DNA of 39,852 nt from an uncultured Sinobacteraceae bacterium (GTDB lineage: Bacteria > Pseudomonadota > Gammaproteobacteria > Steroidobacterales > Steroidobacteraceae). A program made the translations under genes and the position numbers. The notes under the pieces are model-generated. The model had not been told where the DNA came from, made no database searches, and was given only the letters and a program-made list of their open reading frames with translations. The DNA is taken from assembly GCA_937902995.1 (NCBI GenBank), contig CALEKY010000092.1, forward strand, positions 1 to 39,852, in the 5' to 3' direction. Shown piece by piece: positions 24,715 through 32,861 of this stretch (positions are counted from its first letter, which is position 1; every line of letters begins with the position of its first letter).

Positions 24715-25602
24715 ATGTCACGCCGCGCGATCCCGCAATATTTCCTGTACGGAGAAACGACGCAGGACGTCGACGAGCGTTTCCTGCACGTCGAGTCGAT
24801 CGCCGAACGCAGCCGGCGTCACAATTGGACGATCCGGCCGCATTCGCATCGCGATCTGTACCATCTGCTGCTCGTGCTGAAAGGCGGCGGCATCTTCCAT
24901 GTCGAAGGCGCACAGCACGCATTCTCGAGCAATGCGTTGATCAACGTGCCGCCGTCGTCCGTGCATGGCTTCGATTTCAAGCCGGGCACCGACGGTTGGA
25001 TCGTCACAGCCTCGGGCGTCCTGGTTGCGCGAATCGCCCGCGATTACGACGCGCTGCGACCGGTCTTCGCCGAAGCAAGAGTCATTCCGATCGCCGGCCC
25101 CATTGCGCCGATCAATGCGCTGTTCGAATCCTTGGTCGACGAATTCCACGGACATCTGCCGGCACGTCGCGCCGCGGCAGAATCGTGGCTGACGATGATC
25201 GCCGTCGCGGTCCTGCGCCGAATGATGGAGCTTTCGCCGCAGCCCGCTCGGCCGCCGAATGCAGATGCGGTCCTGGCCTCGAAATTCCGAGCGCTCGTCG
25301 AGACGAACTATCGGTCTCAGTGGGGCATCGCGGACTACGCGAGAAAGTTGTGCATCAGCCAGGAACGGCTGCGTGTGGCATGCGTGCGCACGACGGGGAG
25401 CTCGCCGCTGGCGTTGTTGAATGCACGCCGACTGCTCGAGGCGAAACGCAGCCTTCTGTACACGAACATGAGCGTCGCATTGATCGCCGAATCGTGCGGC
25501 TTTCCCGATCCAGCGTATTTCTCGCGGTTCTTCACGCGCAGCACGGGACAATCGCCGCGCGCCTATCGGCTCAGCAGACGCGCTTCCGTCGAAGAAGATT
25601 GA
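24715..25602 (+). CDS. pobR: AraC-family regulator, PobR type
   Basis: A 295-residue regulator. The N-terminal cupin part (RPHSHRDLYHLLLVLKGGGIFHVEG) would bind the effector; the C-terminal AraC domain (about 200-290) has two helix-turn-helix segments, the second ending ESCGFPDPAYFSRFFTRSTGQSPRAYR. The first segment is IADYARKLCISQERLRVACV. Next to pobA and divergent, it is very probably the activator of pobA with 4-hydroxybenzoate as inducer, as established for PobR of Azotobacter/Pseudomonas. A clear intrinsic terminator follows. Confidence 0.9.
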   Translation: MSRRAIPQYFLYGETTQDVDERFLHVESIAERSRRHNWTIRPHSHRDLYHLLLVLKGGGIFHVEGAQHAFSSNALINVPPSSVHGFDFKPGTDGWIVTASGVLVARIARDYDALRPVFAEARVIPIAGPIAPINALFESLVDEFHGHLPARRAAAESWLTMIAVAVLRRMMELSPQPARPPNADAVLASKFRALVETNYRSQWGIADYARKLCISQERLRVACVRTTGSSPLALLNARRLLEAKRSLLYTNMSVALIAESCGFPDPAYFSRFFTRSTGQSPRAYRLSRRASVEED

Positions 25603-25635
25603 AAGGCGGCAGCGGATCCTGCCGAAAGAGCAGCT

Positions 25636-25681
25636 GGCGGCGCAGGCCGATCGTCGGGATCGGCGCGCGCCGCCGGGTTTT
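25636..25681 (+). terminator. Intrinsic terminator after pobR
   Basis: Two-part stem: outer GGCGGCGC (25636-25643)/GCGCCGCC (25667-25674) and inner GCCGATC/GATCGGC with loop GTCGG, followed by GGGTTTT. It separates pobR from the converging esterase gene. Confidence 0.8.
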
Positions 25682-25689
25682 CGCGCGGA

Positions 25690-27330
25690 CTAAGTCAGCC
25701 CCATGAATTCCTGCATCGCAATCCTGCGTTCCTTGGCTGGATCGCTCACGACCTCGCTGCGATCGTCGAACACCATCGTCGCCCGCGTCTTCGCGTCGTA
25801 GGGCGTCCATTTCGGCAGCTTCGGTGTATCCGGCGAGCCGGTGCGCGCGAACGCAATCCACGCATCGCTCATCTTGTCGGCGAGCGCTGCGGGACGCGGC
25901 CCGCCTCCGGTGAACCGAGCCGATCTCTCCGTGTTGTCGAACACGAACGCGATCTCGAGCGCGTGCGGCGACATCAGGCGCCCGCCTAGCACCGGCGTCT
26001 GCCACGTGAAGTAGTAGTGATACACCGGCGCACCGCCGAGCGCGGCTCGGCGCTCCGCGATCTTCATGAGCGGCGCGCAGTAACGCAGGTCGCTCACCAG
26101 GAGGAAGAACAGCTCCGAAGGCGATGCCTTCGGCTCGGCCCGCCGATACGTTGCAATGAGACTGTCGGCTTTATCGCCGAAGACCTCGGCGGCTCGTCGC
26201 TTCAAACCTTCTTCGTCGAGCTTGAACGCTTCAGCATCGCCGACCAGCTGAAGCGTCAATTCCGTACGATTCGTGCCGACGATGACCGGCACCTCCGGCA
26301 TCACCGGCGATGCGGTCGGATGGAAAATGTGCTGCGGCAACACACGCCCGTCGACCACCGGCGCGAATCCGGTCGTCGTGTGGTTGAACCGATGCTTGGC
26401 GCTGGCTCGGAAATAAGCTGGCATCAGCTTGTCGAGCGGCACTTCCTGAAGCTTGCGAAATTCGTTGTGCGGGATTTGCAGCTCGTCCAATACGGCGCGC
26501 GCCGCGAACGTCGCATCCTCACGCGTGATGTTCTTGATGGACGGACCGCTTTGAATGACCGCGGCATGAAATAGCCCTTTCGCGTCGGGCATCCCGAGCA
26601 ACGTGCCGACTTTCCGGCCGCCGCCCGATTCGCCGAAGATCATCACGCGATTCGGATCGCCGCCGAAATTCTCGATGTTCTCGCGCACCCACTTGAGCGC
26701 CTGCACGATATCGAGCATGCCGACATTGCCCGTGTTCGCAAATTCCTCACCGCCCAACTCGCCGAGATACAAGAACCCCATGATGTTGAGTCGGTGATTG
26801 ATCGTCACGACGACGACGTCGCCGCGCTTGCACAGATTCGTGCCGTCGTAGCCGGGTGAAGAGCCCGAGCCGGCCTGAAATCCGCCGCCGTGAATCCAGA
26901 ACATCACCGGCCGCTTGCCGCCGTCGGCGAGTCCTCGAGTCCAGATATTGAGCACGAGACAGTCTTCGCCTTCGGGGCGATCGCTCAGCTCGCCGATGAG
27001 GGCGCTCGTAGCGCTCGTTCGGCGTTGTGCAGTCGGATCGCTCTGCGGCGTGCTGAGCCCGTAATCGAGCGCATCGCGCACGCCCGTCCACGACTGCGGC
27101 GGCTTGGGGGGCATGAACCGATTTGCGCCGCCCGTCGACGCTCCGTACGGAATGCCTTTGAAGACGTAAACACCTTCGTTCTCGTAGCCGCGAACTTGGC
27201 CGTAGGCCGTCTTGGCGATCGGTCCAGATGTCGCGAACGCTCTACGCGGGCTCAGCATCCCGGTCGCCAGCGCCGCTCCGACGCCCAAGCTGCCCCCCAA
27301 AACTTGCCGACGCGAATAGCGGTTGGACAT
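25690..27330 (-). CDS. Tat-exported type-B carboxylesterase
   Basis: A 546-residue alpha/beta-hydrolase. A twin-arginine signal peptide (YSRRQVLGGSLGVGAAL) is followed by the carboxylesterase/lipase type-B fold: oxyanion-hole HGGGFQAG, and the nucleophile elbow GESGGGRKVG with Ser. The acid and His residues are in typical places (GTNRTELT; LMSPHALEIAFVF). It hydrolyses carboxylic esters in the periplasm or outside. Strong ribosome-binding site (AAGGGGAGAT) before the ATG. Converges with pobR; upstream is a broken receiver-like ORF. Possibly supplies aromatic acids to the pob pathway from esters; that is inference. Confidence 0.92.
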   Translation of the reverse strand: MSNRYSRRQVLGGSLGVGAALATGMLSPRRAFATSGPIAKTAYGQVRGYENEGVYVFKGIPYGASTGGANRFMPPKPPQSWTGVRDALDYGLSTPQSDPTAQRRTSATSALIGELSDRPEGEDCLVLNIWTRGLADGGKRPVMFWIHGGGFQAGSGSSPGYDGTNLCKRGDVVVVTINHRLNIMGFLYLGELGGEEFANTGNVGMLDIVQALKWVRENIENFGGDPNRVMIFGESGGGRKVGTLLGMPDAKGLFHAAVIQSGPSIKNITREDATFAARAVLDELQIPHNEFRKLQEVPLDKLMPAYFRASAKHRFNHTTTGFAPVVDGRVLPQHIFHPTASPVMPEVPVIVGTNRTELTLQLVGDAEAFKLDEEGLKRRAAEVFGDKADSLIATYRRAEPKASPSELFFLLVSDLRYCAPLMKIAERRAALGGAPVYHYYFTWQTPVLGGRLMSPHALEIAFVFDNTERSARFTGGGPRPAALADKMSDAWIAFARTGSPDTPKLPKWTPYDAKTRATMVFDDRSEVVSDPAKERRIAMQEFMGLT

Positions 27331-27346
27331 GATCTCCCCTTATTGG

Positions 27347-27610
27347 TTAGGTCGTCGCTTTCAGCGTAAGCGATTCTAGATACCGACGCGATTCGCCTTC
27401 AGCTTTCTTGAGAAAAGCGTCCGGCTCCGCAGCCAAGCGACCGCGATAGCCGAAGTCCACGGTCCGGCCTTCGGAACACATTTACACGCTGGGAGTTTCG
27501 TTTTGGAGCTTCCTGCAGATCTCGATGTCGCGATCTGCGCCGGATATGAGCATGCGATCGACCAGGATTTCTTCGACAGGACGGCCCGCAGTTGCGAATC
27601 GCATGAGCAT
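27347..27610 (-). pseudogene. Receiver-like ORF split by an in-frame stop
   Basis: An 88-codon frame with a TAA at 27482-27484 and a new ATG right after it. Left part: MLMRFATAGRPVEEILVDRM ... IEICRKLQNETPSV. Right part: MCSEGRTVDFGYRGRLAAEP ... AFLKKAEGESRRYLESL. By eye the joined sequence follows a response-regulator receiver: strand ILVDRML with the Asp, helix DIEICRKL, strand PSV-MCSEG, and the Lys of DAFLKKAEG. The N-terminal strand of a receiver is absent. This is either a truncated, broken receiver or two tiny overlapping genes. The codon use looks protein-like. Confidence 0.4.
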
Positions 27611-27767
27611 GTTTCGCCATCTTGCTCGGCTTCGAGAACAGAACATCGAGATGGCCAAGCGTCCGATCGAAGGGCACGACGAACTGCTGGATCCGGCACG
27701 TGGAATCATTCGCGGCGTGCTAGCCGGCGCAGTGGCATGGTGCGCACTGCTTGCCTTGTTGACTTGA
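27603..27767 (+). CDS. Small membrane protein
   Basis: A 54-residue ORF (MSMFRHLARLREQN...). A short soluble head is followed by one hydrophobic helix: RGIIRGVLAGAVAWCALLALL. The pattern of a P/ARGI.RG...WC segment is common in tiny bacterial inner-membrane proteins of unknown role. It overlaps the start of the receiver-like ORF on the other strand by 8 bases. No good ribosome-binding site. Confidence 0.45.
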   Translation: MSMFRHLARLREQNIEMAKRPIEGHDELLDPARGIIRGVLAGAVAWCALLALLT

Positions 27768-27911
27768 GCCGTCAGGGACTTGGCGAACCGTGCGCCTTTG
27801 GCGCTGCGCTGCTTCGTTCGCAAAAAAACTCGACTTTTTGCCCGCCTGGCGCAAATTGATGTTCGCGTGGCGCGATCGGAACTTGCGCTGCACAAGATGG
27901 ATTAGAACTGC

Positions 27912-28400
27912 GTGAGCCAGGTTGTACTCATCCTCGAACCTGAAGCCATCGTCGGACTCATGCTCGAGACGGAGCTCCGTCATGCTGGCTATACGGTGAT
28001 CGGGCCAGTAGCGACAGCCGACGATGCGCTCGCCGCCGGGCGAGACCGTTGGATCGATTGTGCGCTCTTGTCTGCGCAAGAGACCGGCATGGAAACCGCT
28101 GCCCTCGTCGAAAAGCTGTCGGTGCCGGCATGGATCATTTGCGACGATGTCGAACAGGCGGAACACGCGCGAAAACTCGCGCTCGGCTGCATCATCAAAC
28201 CATACGAAATGGAGACCGTCGTCCAGGCACTCCATATCGCGCGCGAGATTTCTACGTCCCAGCTCGCGCATCCCGTCCGAATTCCGAGTGGCCTGGAGCT
28301 GTTCTGGCATCCCGAACGCTCGTCTCGTACGAACTCGGATGATTCGATTCGAATTCCCTCTCGCTTGTTGAGAGGCGTACTGGGCGGGGAATACTCGTAA
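27912..28400 (+). CDS. Degenerate response-regulator receiver protein
   Basis: A 162-residue protein from a GTG. Residues 4-115 form a CheY-like fold: VVLILEPEAIVGLMLETEL, GYTVIGPVATADDALAA, IDCALLSAQETG, PAWIICDD, GCIIKPYEMETVV. The position of the phosphorylated Asp in strand 3 (normally ALLD) is Ser54, and the acidic pair at strand 1 is only E-P-E, while the conserved Lys96 of strand 5 remains. It is therefore probably a phosphorylation-independent receiver. The C-terminal 45 residues are unstructured and basic. The stop codon (TAA) lies inside a CGTAATT unit of block R13. Confidence 0.8.
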   Translation: MSQVVLILEPEAIVGLMLETELRHAGYTVIGPVATADDALAAGRDRWIDCALLSAQETGMETAALVEKLSVPAWIICDDVEQAEHARKLALGCIIKPYEMETVVQALHIAREISTSQLAHPVRIPSGLELFWHPERSSRTNSDDSIRIPSRLLRGVLGGEYS

Positions 28401-28568
28401 TTCGTGAGGCAGGCTGGTTGCTGTCAATTATCAATTGACTCACGCGCCCTTTCCCTTTTTGCCTTGGTGAGTTGTGAGTGGTGAGTAGCTGAGCGACGCC
28501 GTCGCTTCCCTTTTCCCTTTTCCCCTTTCCCTTTTCTTCACTGAGTAGCTCGAAAGTCCCTTCCCTAC
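28394..28568. repeat. Composite heptamer block R13
   Basis: CGTAATTCGTGAGG, then GGCAGGCTGGTTGCTGTC, TGTCAAT TATCAAT TGACTCA (28422-28442), a pyrimidine tract, GTTGTGA GTGGTGA GTAG (28469-28487), hairpin GCGACG CCG TCGC (about 28492-28505), and TTTTCCC units (28506-28534). Order and modules match R1 and, in part, R15 and R10. Confidence 0.85.
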
Positions 28569-28670
28569 TACCCTAATCGTCCGCAACGGAACTCACCATT
28601 CCACGCGCACGTTGGACTACGGGTCGACAAAGCTCTTCCTACACACAACGATGCGGCGGATGGGGTTCGT

Positions 28671-30080
28671 ATGCAGCAGTACCGAAGATGCGCGATTGAC
28701 GCTCGACTCCTGTCCGTCATCGCCGTATGCGGATTCGCCGTCGGATGCAGTGGAGGCAGCGGAGAACCAGAGGCGAGCCCCGCTTCGAGCAACGCGAACA
28801 CAATCGGCGCCGGATCAGACACGCAACCGCCAACGACACCCGCCGGCGTGATCGCGAATGCGACGTCCGCACACGAGATCTCCTTGTCGTGGCAACCGTC
28901 GACCGACAATGTCGGTGTGACGAGTTACGTCGTCTATCGCGCAGACGTGCAGATCGCAAGAGTCGTGGGCACGAGCCATGTGGATTCCGAGCTCGAACCG
29001 AACGCACGGTATTGCTATTCGGTCGTCGCCTCCGATGCTGCCGGCAACGAATCGCCGCATAGCGAAGAAAGCTGTGCAACGACTACCGCAGTCGACGATA
29101 CGCCGATCTATGAGATCGTGGCGATCGGCGACGGCACCGACGAAGCATTCACGCTGCTCAACGACTTGAACGAGAACGGCACAGTCGTCGGCGAGATCGT
29201 CAGAGCCCTCAATCCGCAAGACGAGTACTCTCGGCAGGGTTCTTTCGCATTCGCATGGCGAGACGGACGGCTCGAAGATCTCGGCGCCTTCGATCCGCTC
29301 GTGCGCGACTCTCGGTCGCAGGGCATCAACGACGCCGAAGAAATCGTAGGCTGGAGCTATCCAGGACCGGATGCGCAACCGGCCTTCGTATGGCGAAACG
29401 GCCACATGAAACCGATCGGACTGGCCGATGCCTATGGCATCAACGATGCGGGTCAAGTCGTCGGCTACTTGCACCGAACGCAAGGCGCTGAAGCGTTCGG
29501 CGTGGCCGTCGTGTGGCAAGCCGGGCACATCACCGAGCTTACCGAGCTCGCCAACCCCTGGAACATCAACGACGCCGGCGACGTGGTCGGATTTTCGTAT
29601 GTCGATGCACGTCCGCAGGCATCCCTCTATCGTGCCGGTGCTGTGACCCTGCTCGGCACGCTTCCCGGCTCGCCAACGAGCCAGGCTTTCGACATCAACG
29701 AAGCAGGACAGGTCATTGGCACGAGCCACTTTCTGCCGACGGACGGAAGCGAGAGTTACGATCGAGCATTTCTCTGGGAAAGCGGACAGATGCGCGAGCT
29801 GAAGCCGCTCTCGGCAAACGACAGAGCGGCCAGCGCATACGGTCTCAACGATCGCGGAGATGTCGTCGGACGCAGCGGAACATCGCGATTCGTCGCCGTG
29901 ATCTGGATCGACGATGTTGCTCACGACCTCAACAGCTTGATCTCCGAAGACGATCCATTGCGCCCCTTCGTTAGGTTATTGGAAGCGCGCGAAATCAATA
30001 ACCGCGGCCAGATCATCGCCCAAGGCACCGACTCTCGACGTCCGGGATCGTATACGGGGTATTTGTTGAATCCGCGATAA
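28671..30080 (+). CDS. Lipoprotein with Fn3 domain and HAF repeats
   Basis: A 469-residue secreted protein. The N-terminal signal peptide ends VGCSGGSG (lipobox-like Cys at about 26). A fibronectin type III domain covers about residues 53-138 (TTPAGVIANATSAHEISLSWQ ... RYCYSVVASDAAGNES). The rest consists of about six to seven HAF repeats, about 50 residues each, with GINDAEEIVGWS, YGINDAGQVVGYL, WNINDAGDVVGFS, FDINEAGQVIGTS, YGLNDRGDVVGRS and EINNRGQIIAQG. These proteins are exported beta-structures, probably at the outer membrane or surface; no function is known. The ATG at 28671 has a GGGG before it. Confidence 0.88.
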   Translation: MQQYRRCAIDARLLSVIAVCGFAVGCSGGSGEPEASPASSNANTIGAGSDTQPPTTPAGVIANATSAHEISLSWQPSTDNVGVTSYVVYRADVQIARVVGTSHVDSELEPNARYCYSVVASDAAGNESPHSEESCATTTAVDDTPIYEIVAIGDGTDEAFTLLNDLNENGTVVGEIVRALNPQDEYSRQGSFAFAWRDGRLEDLGAFDPLVRDSRSQGINDAEEIVGWSYPGPDAQPAFVWRNGHMKPIGLADAYGINDAGQVVGYLHRTQGAEAFGVAVVWQAGHITELTELANPWNINDAGDVVGFSYVDARPQASLYRAGAVTLLGTLPGSPTSQAFDINEAGQVIGTSHFLPTDGSESYDRAFLWESGQMRELKPLSANDRAASAYGLNDRGDVVGRSGTSRFVAVIWIDDVAHDLNSLISEDDPLRPFVRLLEAREINNRGQIIAQGTDSRRPGSYTGYLLNPR

Positions 30081-30116
30081 GCGGCAGGTAACAGTCGGGC
30101 AAAGATTCGTCGCTGC

Positions 30117-30599
30117 CTATGCGTCTCGATTCTCGAGGCGATAGGTATAGACGACTGCACGGTCGGCGTCTTCTTTGCCGCCGTTGGTCGCGTACAAAGC
30201 ACGAGCGGCGACGTTATCGACCTCCGTAGCGACCCACGCCTCGCGGCAGCCAAGCTCCTTACCGCGCTGAAGCAGAGCAGCGAACAACTTCTTTCCAATC
30301 CCCTGACGACGAAAGCTCGGAGAGACCGCGAGCTCGTTCACAAAGAGTTGCAGGGGTTTGTCGGGGTGCACATAGGCGATGCCGGAGGCCATGCCGATGA
30401 CCGTATCCTCAACCACCGCGACGATCAGGACGTTCGCCGGGTTCGAGAGAAAGGCTTGGAGAAGGGCTGGCTGAACCTCGTGGTCGAAGACCTCGTCGTC
30501 CACACTGTCGAGAAGAAAAGCATTTTCTTCGGTGACCACATGGATCGATATACGCGTCTCTCGACTGTCCGCTGCGGTACGGGACGATCCACCGGTCAT
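30117..30599 (-). CDS. GNAT family N-acetyltransferase
   Basis: About 160 residues. The acetyl-CoA-binding segment VNELAVSPSFRRQGIGKKLF (motif A, R-x-x-G-x-G/A) is clear, with NVAARALYATNGG (motif B). It is close by eye to the AAC(3)-I-like aminoglycoside acetyltransferase group of GNATs (EDADRAVVYTYRL end), but the substrate cannot be told. The ATG at 30599 is preferred because AGGA lies 6 bases before it; an upstream TTG at 30632 is open. Confidence 0.85.
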   Translation of the reverse strand: MTGGSSRTAADSRETRISIHVVTEENAFLLDSVDDEVFDHEVQPALLQAFLSNPANVLIVAVVEDTVIGMASGIAYVHPDKPLQLFVNELAVSPSFRRQGIGKKLFAALLQRGKELGCREAWVATEVDNVAARALYATNGGKEDADRAVVYTYRLENRDA

Positions 30600-30745
30600 T
30601 CTGGATCCTGGCGACTTGAAGGACGTTACCAACTATCGACTGTCGACCGCCAATGATCAACTTCCGCCGGATTACCTAACTATCACCCTTCCCTTTTTCG
30701 CATAACCCTTTTGTCACCGCCGATCGACTGAACCCTGACTGGGCG

Positions 30746-31000
30746 ATGGCTACGATGGCTTCCAGACGATCTCGGTTCGACTCGGTAGGCAAATTCATGA
30801 ACACGATCCGCGGTGCGACGACTGGCAAGCTCGATGCGACGAAGGCTTGGATCTTCCGCTGCGTGTGTCTGACGCTGAACGGTATGCATGACGTTCGTTT
30901 CGCGCCAGGCTTTGCCGGCGGTCGTACTCTCGGCGGCTGGGCGAAGGCACAAAAACATCTCGCCGACAGCGCGATCCTTCACCGAATCGGCGCACCGTAA
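30746..31000 (+). CDS. Possible small protein of unknown function
   Basis: An 84-residue frame with codon use typical of the neighbours but no recognisable motif (it contains KAWIFRCVCLTLNGMHDV). An overlapping minus-strand frame of 113 residues also exists. The surrounding 30600-31097 stretch contains only degenerate heptamer units (ACTATCG ACTGTCG, 30634-30650) and a pyrimidine run. I rate coding as possible only. Confidence 0.25.
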   Translation: MATMASRRSRFDSVGKFMNTIRGATTGKLDATKAWIFRCVCLTLNGMHDVRFAPGFAGGRTLGGWAKAQKHLADSAILHRIGAP

Positions 31001-31097
31001 GACAGTCCGTCGGTAGCCGCACATCGGCGCGCAACGTGCAGGTCCGCCGACTGCGCGCGTCTCTCAACTTCCAGCATCCGATCCCGATTCCAACAAC

Positions 31098-32486
31098 TTG
31101 TCCCTACTTCGCACGATCACGATCATCGGCGGCGGCTTCTCCGGCACCGCACTCGCCTCGCATCTGCTCAGACAGACATGGCGAGGACCGACGCGCATCA
31201 TCTTGATCGAGCGCAGCGGAGCGATCGGCCGCGGCGTCGCCTACGCACAGCGGCGTCATCCGTTCCTGCTCAATGTGCCGGCATCGCGAATGTCCGCATG
31301 CTCCAAGTCGCCGCTCGAATTCCTGCGCTTTGCCCAACGCCGAATCCCGGACGCACAGGGTGAGGATTTCCTGCCCCGTGCAATGTATGGGGAGTATTTG
31401 GAAGAGCGCCTGATCGCCGCCCGTTTGAGCGCTCCCAGCAATGTATGCCTCGAGACTTGGCAAGGCGAAGTCATCGAGGTGCGGCGAGTCGACCGAAGGC
31501 TGCCGCTGCAAGTCGCGCTCGCCGATGGACGTTGCATCACCAGCGACGAGGTCGTACTCGCGTTGGGCAATCCGCCTCCAGCTCAGCTCGCTGCTGCGCG
31601 CGATGTCACCGATCATCCTGCGTACATCGCCGATCCGTATCGGGCCGATCCGACGTTCTCGTCTAACGAGAACGTCTTGTTGATCGGCACCGGATTGACG
31701 GCGGCCGACATGGTCACCATGGCAGCAGCATCGCCGAAGGGCGCGCCGAATCTTTGCATGCTGTCGCGACACGGACTGATTCCGCCGCAACAAACGGCGT
31801 TTCGGCCCGATGCTTTCAAAGGCGACGGCCACTCGCTGCTGCTCGCAGCTGCCACCTCTTTGCGCCGACTAACGAGCTCCGTTCGGTTGCTCGCGCGGGA
31901 AGCCGAGCAGAGCGGCGGCGATTGGCGCGAAGCCATCACGTTCGTGAGAAACATGGCACCCACGCTCTGGCAACGCTTGAGCGAACGAGATCAACGCCGC
32001 TTTCTGCGACATCTGCGCACGTACTGGGACATCCATCGGCATCGCCTGCCATCGGTCACGTTGCAACAATTCGAACGGTTGCGCACCCAGCAGCGTTTGT
32101 CGGTCGCAGCAGGACGCATCGAACGCATGGAACCTGCCGGCGAGCGCATTCGGGTGACATGGAAAGTCCGTGGATCGGAGCGGCTGCGTTCGGTCGAATT
32201 CGATCGCGTCATCAATTGCACCGGCCCGGATTACGCGATCGCCCGCTCTCCAGAGCCGTTGTGGCGTAGCCTGTTGCGCTCGGGCCTGTGCGTTCCCGAT
32301 CCGCACAATCTGGGCGTGCGCACGGGCCCGAACGGTGCTGTCGTCGATGCCGACGGGTGGCCGGGACCGCATCTGTTCTATCTCGGCCCCATGCTGCGCG
32401 CGACGCATTGGGAAGCGACGGCAGTCGGCGAGCTGCGCGTTCATGCCGAACAGCTCGCACAAACGCTAGCGGCGGGCGCCGCCTAG
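31098..32486 (+). CDS. FAD/NAD(P)-binding oxidoreductase (COG4529 type)
   Basis: A 462-residue flavoprotein. The dinucleotide motif TIIGGGFSGTALASHLL opens the protein; GRGVAYAQ and FLLNVPASRMSA follow, the typical start of the FAD-NAD(P)-binding family; a second dinucleotide motif reads VLLIGTGLTAADMV (about 192-205). The end VINCTGPDYAIARSPEPL resembles the same family. Function unknown; oxidation of a small molecule is likely. The start is TTG at 31098; no ATG or good ribosome-binding site is seen nearby, so the start is less sure than the gene. It ends just before the MITE-like element. Confidence 0.85.
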   Translation: MSLLRTITIIGGGFSGTALASHLLRQTWRGPTRIILIERSGAIGRGVAYAQRRHPFLLNVPASRMSACSKSPLEFLRFAQRRIPDAQGEDFLPRAMYGEYLEERLIAARLSAPSNVCLETWQGEVIEVRRVDRRLPLQVALADGRCITSDEVVLALGNPPPAQLAAARDVTDHPAYIADPYRADPTFSSNENVLLIGTGLTAADMVTMAAASPKGAPNLCMLSRHGLIPPQQTAFRPDAFKGDGHSLLLAAATSLRRLTSSVRLLAREAEQSGGDWREAITFVRNMAPTLWQRLSERDQRRFLRHLRTYWDIHRHRLPSVTLQQFERLRTQQRLSVAAGRIERMEPAGERIRVTWKVRGSERLRSVEFDRVINCTGPDYAIARSPEPLWRSLLRSGLCVPDPHNLGVRTGPNGAVVDADGWPGPHLFYLGPMLRATHWEATAVGELRVHAEQLAQTLAAGAA

Positions 32487-32501
32487 AGAGCGCCAGAAAC
32501 T

Positions 32502-32646
32502 AGAACCTATCTCAAAACGTAATGAGCGGCCGCAGGTCGCGTTTTGAGGGGCGCAGGATTCGCAGGTATGTGGGAAATGCATGAGGAATCCGAGCACCAC
32601 TCGGCGGGGTTTCCTGCGTGCGTGCAATAGTTTTGAGATAGGTTCT
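32502..32646. mobile_element. 145-bp MITE-like element with perfect 17-bp terminal inverted repeats
   Basis: AGAACCTATCTCAAAAC (32502-32518) is repeated in inverse at 32630-32646. There is no ORF of protein type. Inside, CGTTTTGAG (32540-32548) is complementary to 32511-32519, and CCGAG CACCA CTCGG and CGCAGGA/TCCTGCG form further stems. No direct target duplication is evident. The size, ends and lack of a transposase fit a non-autonomous MITE; ends of this kind remind me of IS5-like elements, but that link is unverified. Confidence 0.7.
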
Positions 32647-32647
32647 G

Positions 32648-32674
32648 GAAGGGCAGCTCGGCAAGCTGCCCTTC
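32648..32674 (-). terminator. Hairpin 14 bp after tRNA-Thr
   Basis: GAAGGGCAGC, loop of 7, GCTGCCCTTC: a perfect 10-bp stem in the position of a tRNA transcript terminator on the minus strand. No long T-run. The MITE-like element abuts it. Confidence 0.65.
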
Positions 32675-32687
32675 TAGTCTCGGAAAG

Positions 32688-32763
32688 TGGTGCCGCTTGT
32701 CTGACTCGAACAGACGACCTACCGCTTACAAGGCGGTTGCTCTACCAACTGAGCTAAAGCGGC
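32688..32763 (-). tRNA. tRNA-Thr (anticodon TGT)
   Basis: A 76-nt cloverleaf on the minus strand with encoded CCA. Acceptor GCCGCTT/AAGCGGC, D-arm GCTC...GAGC, anticodon arm ACCGC CTTGTAA GCGGT giving TGT, T-arm with TTCGAGT. Its place after a SPOR gene and birA-coaX follows the gammaproteobacterial birA-coaX-tRNA order. Confidence 0.97.
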
Positions 32764-32830
32764 GAAATCCATGCCTCGGTGCCGCACGACGTGTCCGACC
32801 GCTTGGGGGGTCCGACGCCGCGGGGGCGCC

Positions 32831-32836
32831 ATTGTA
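32831..32836 (-). promoter_or_regulatory. Possible tRNA promoter -10 box
   Basis: Minus-strand TACAAT about 70 bp before the tRNA, followed by a GC-rich discriminator (GGCGCCCCC), which is usual for stable-RNA promoters under stringent control. The -35 is weak. Confidence 0.35.
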
Positions 32837-32861
32837 GTCGCTGCGGCGGGCGGACGCACGT

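Noticed and set aside
32502..32646. Complete insertion sequence
   Set aside because: No transposase reading frame; only 145 bp long. Kept as a MITE-like element.
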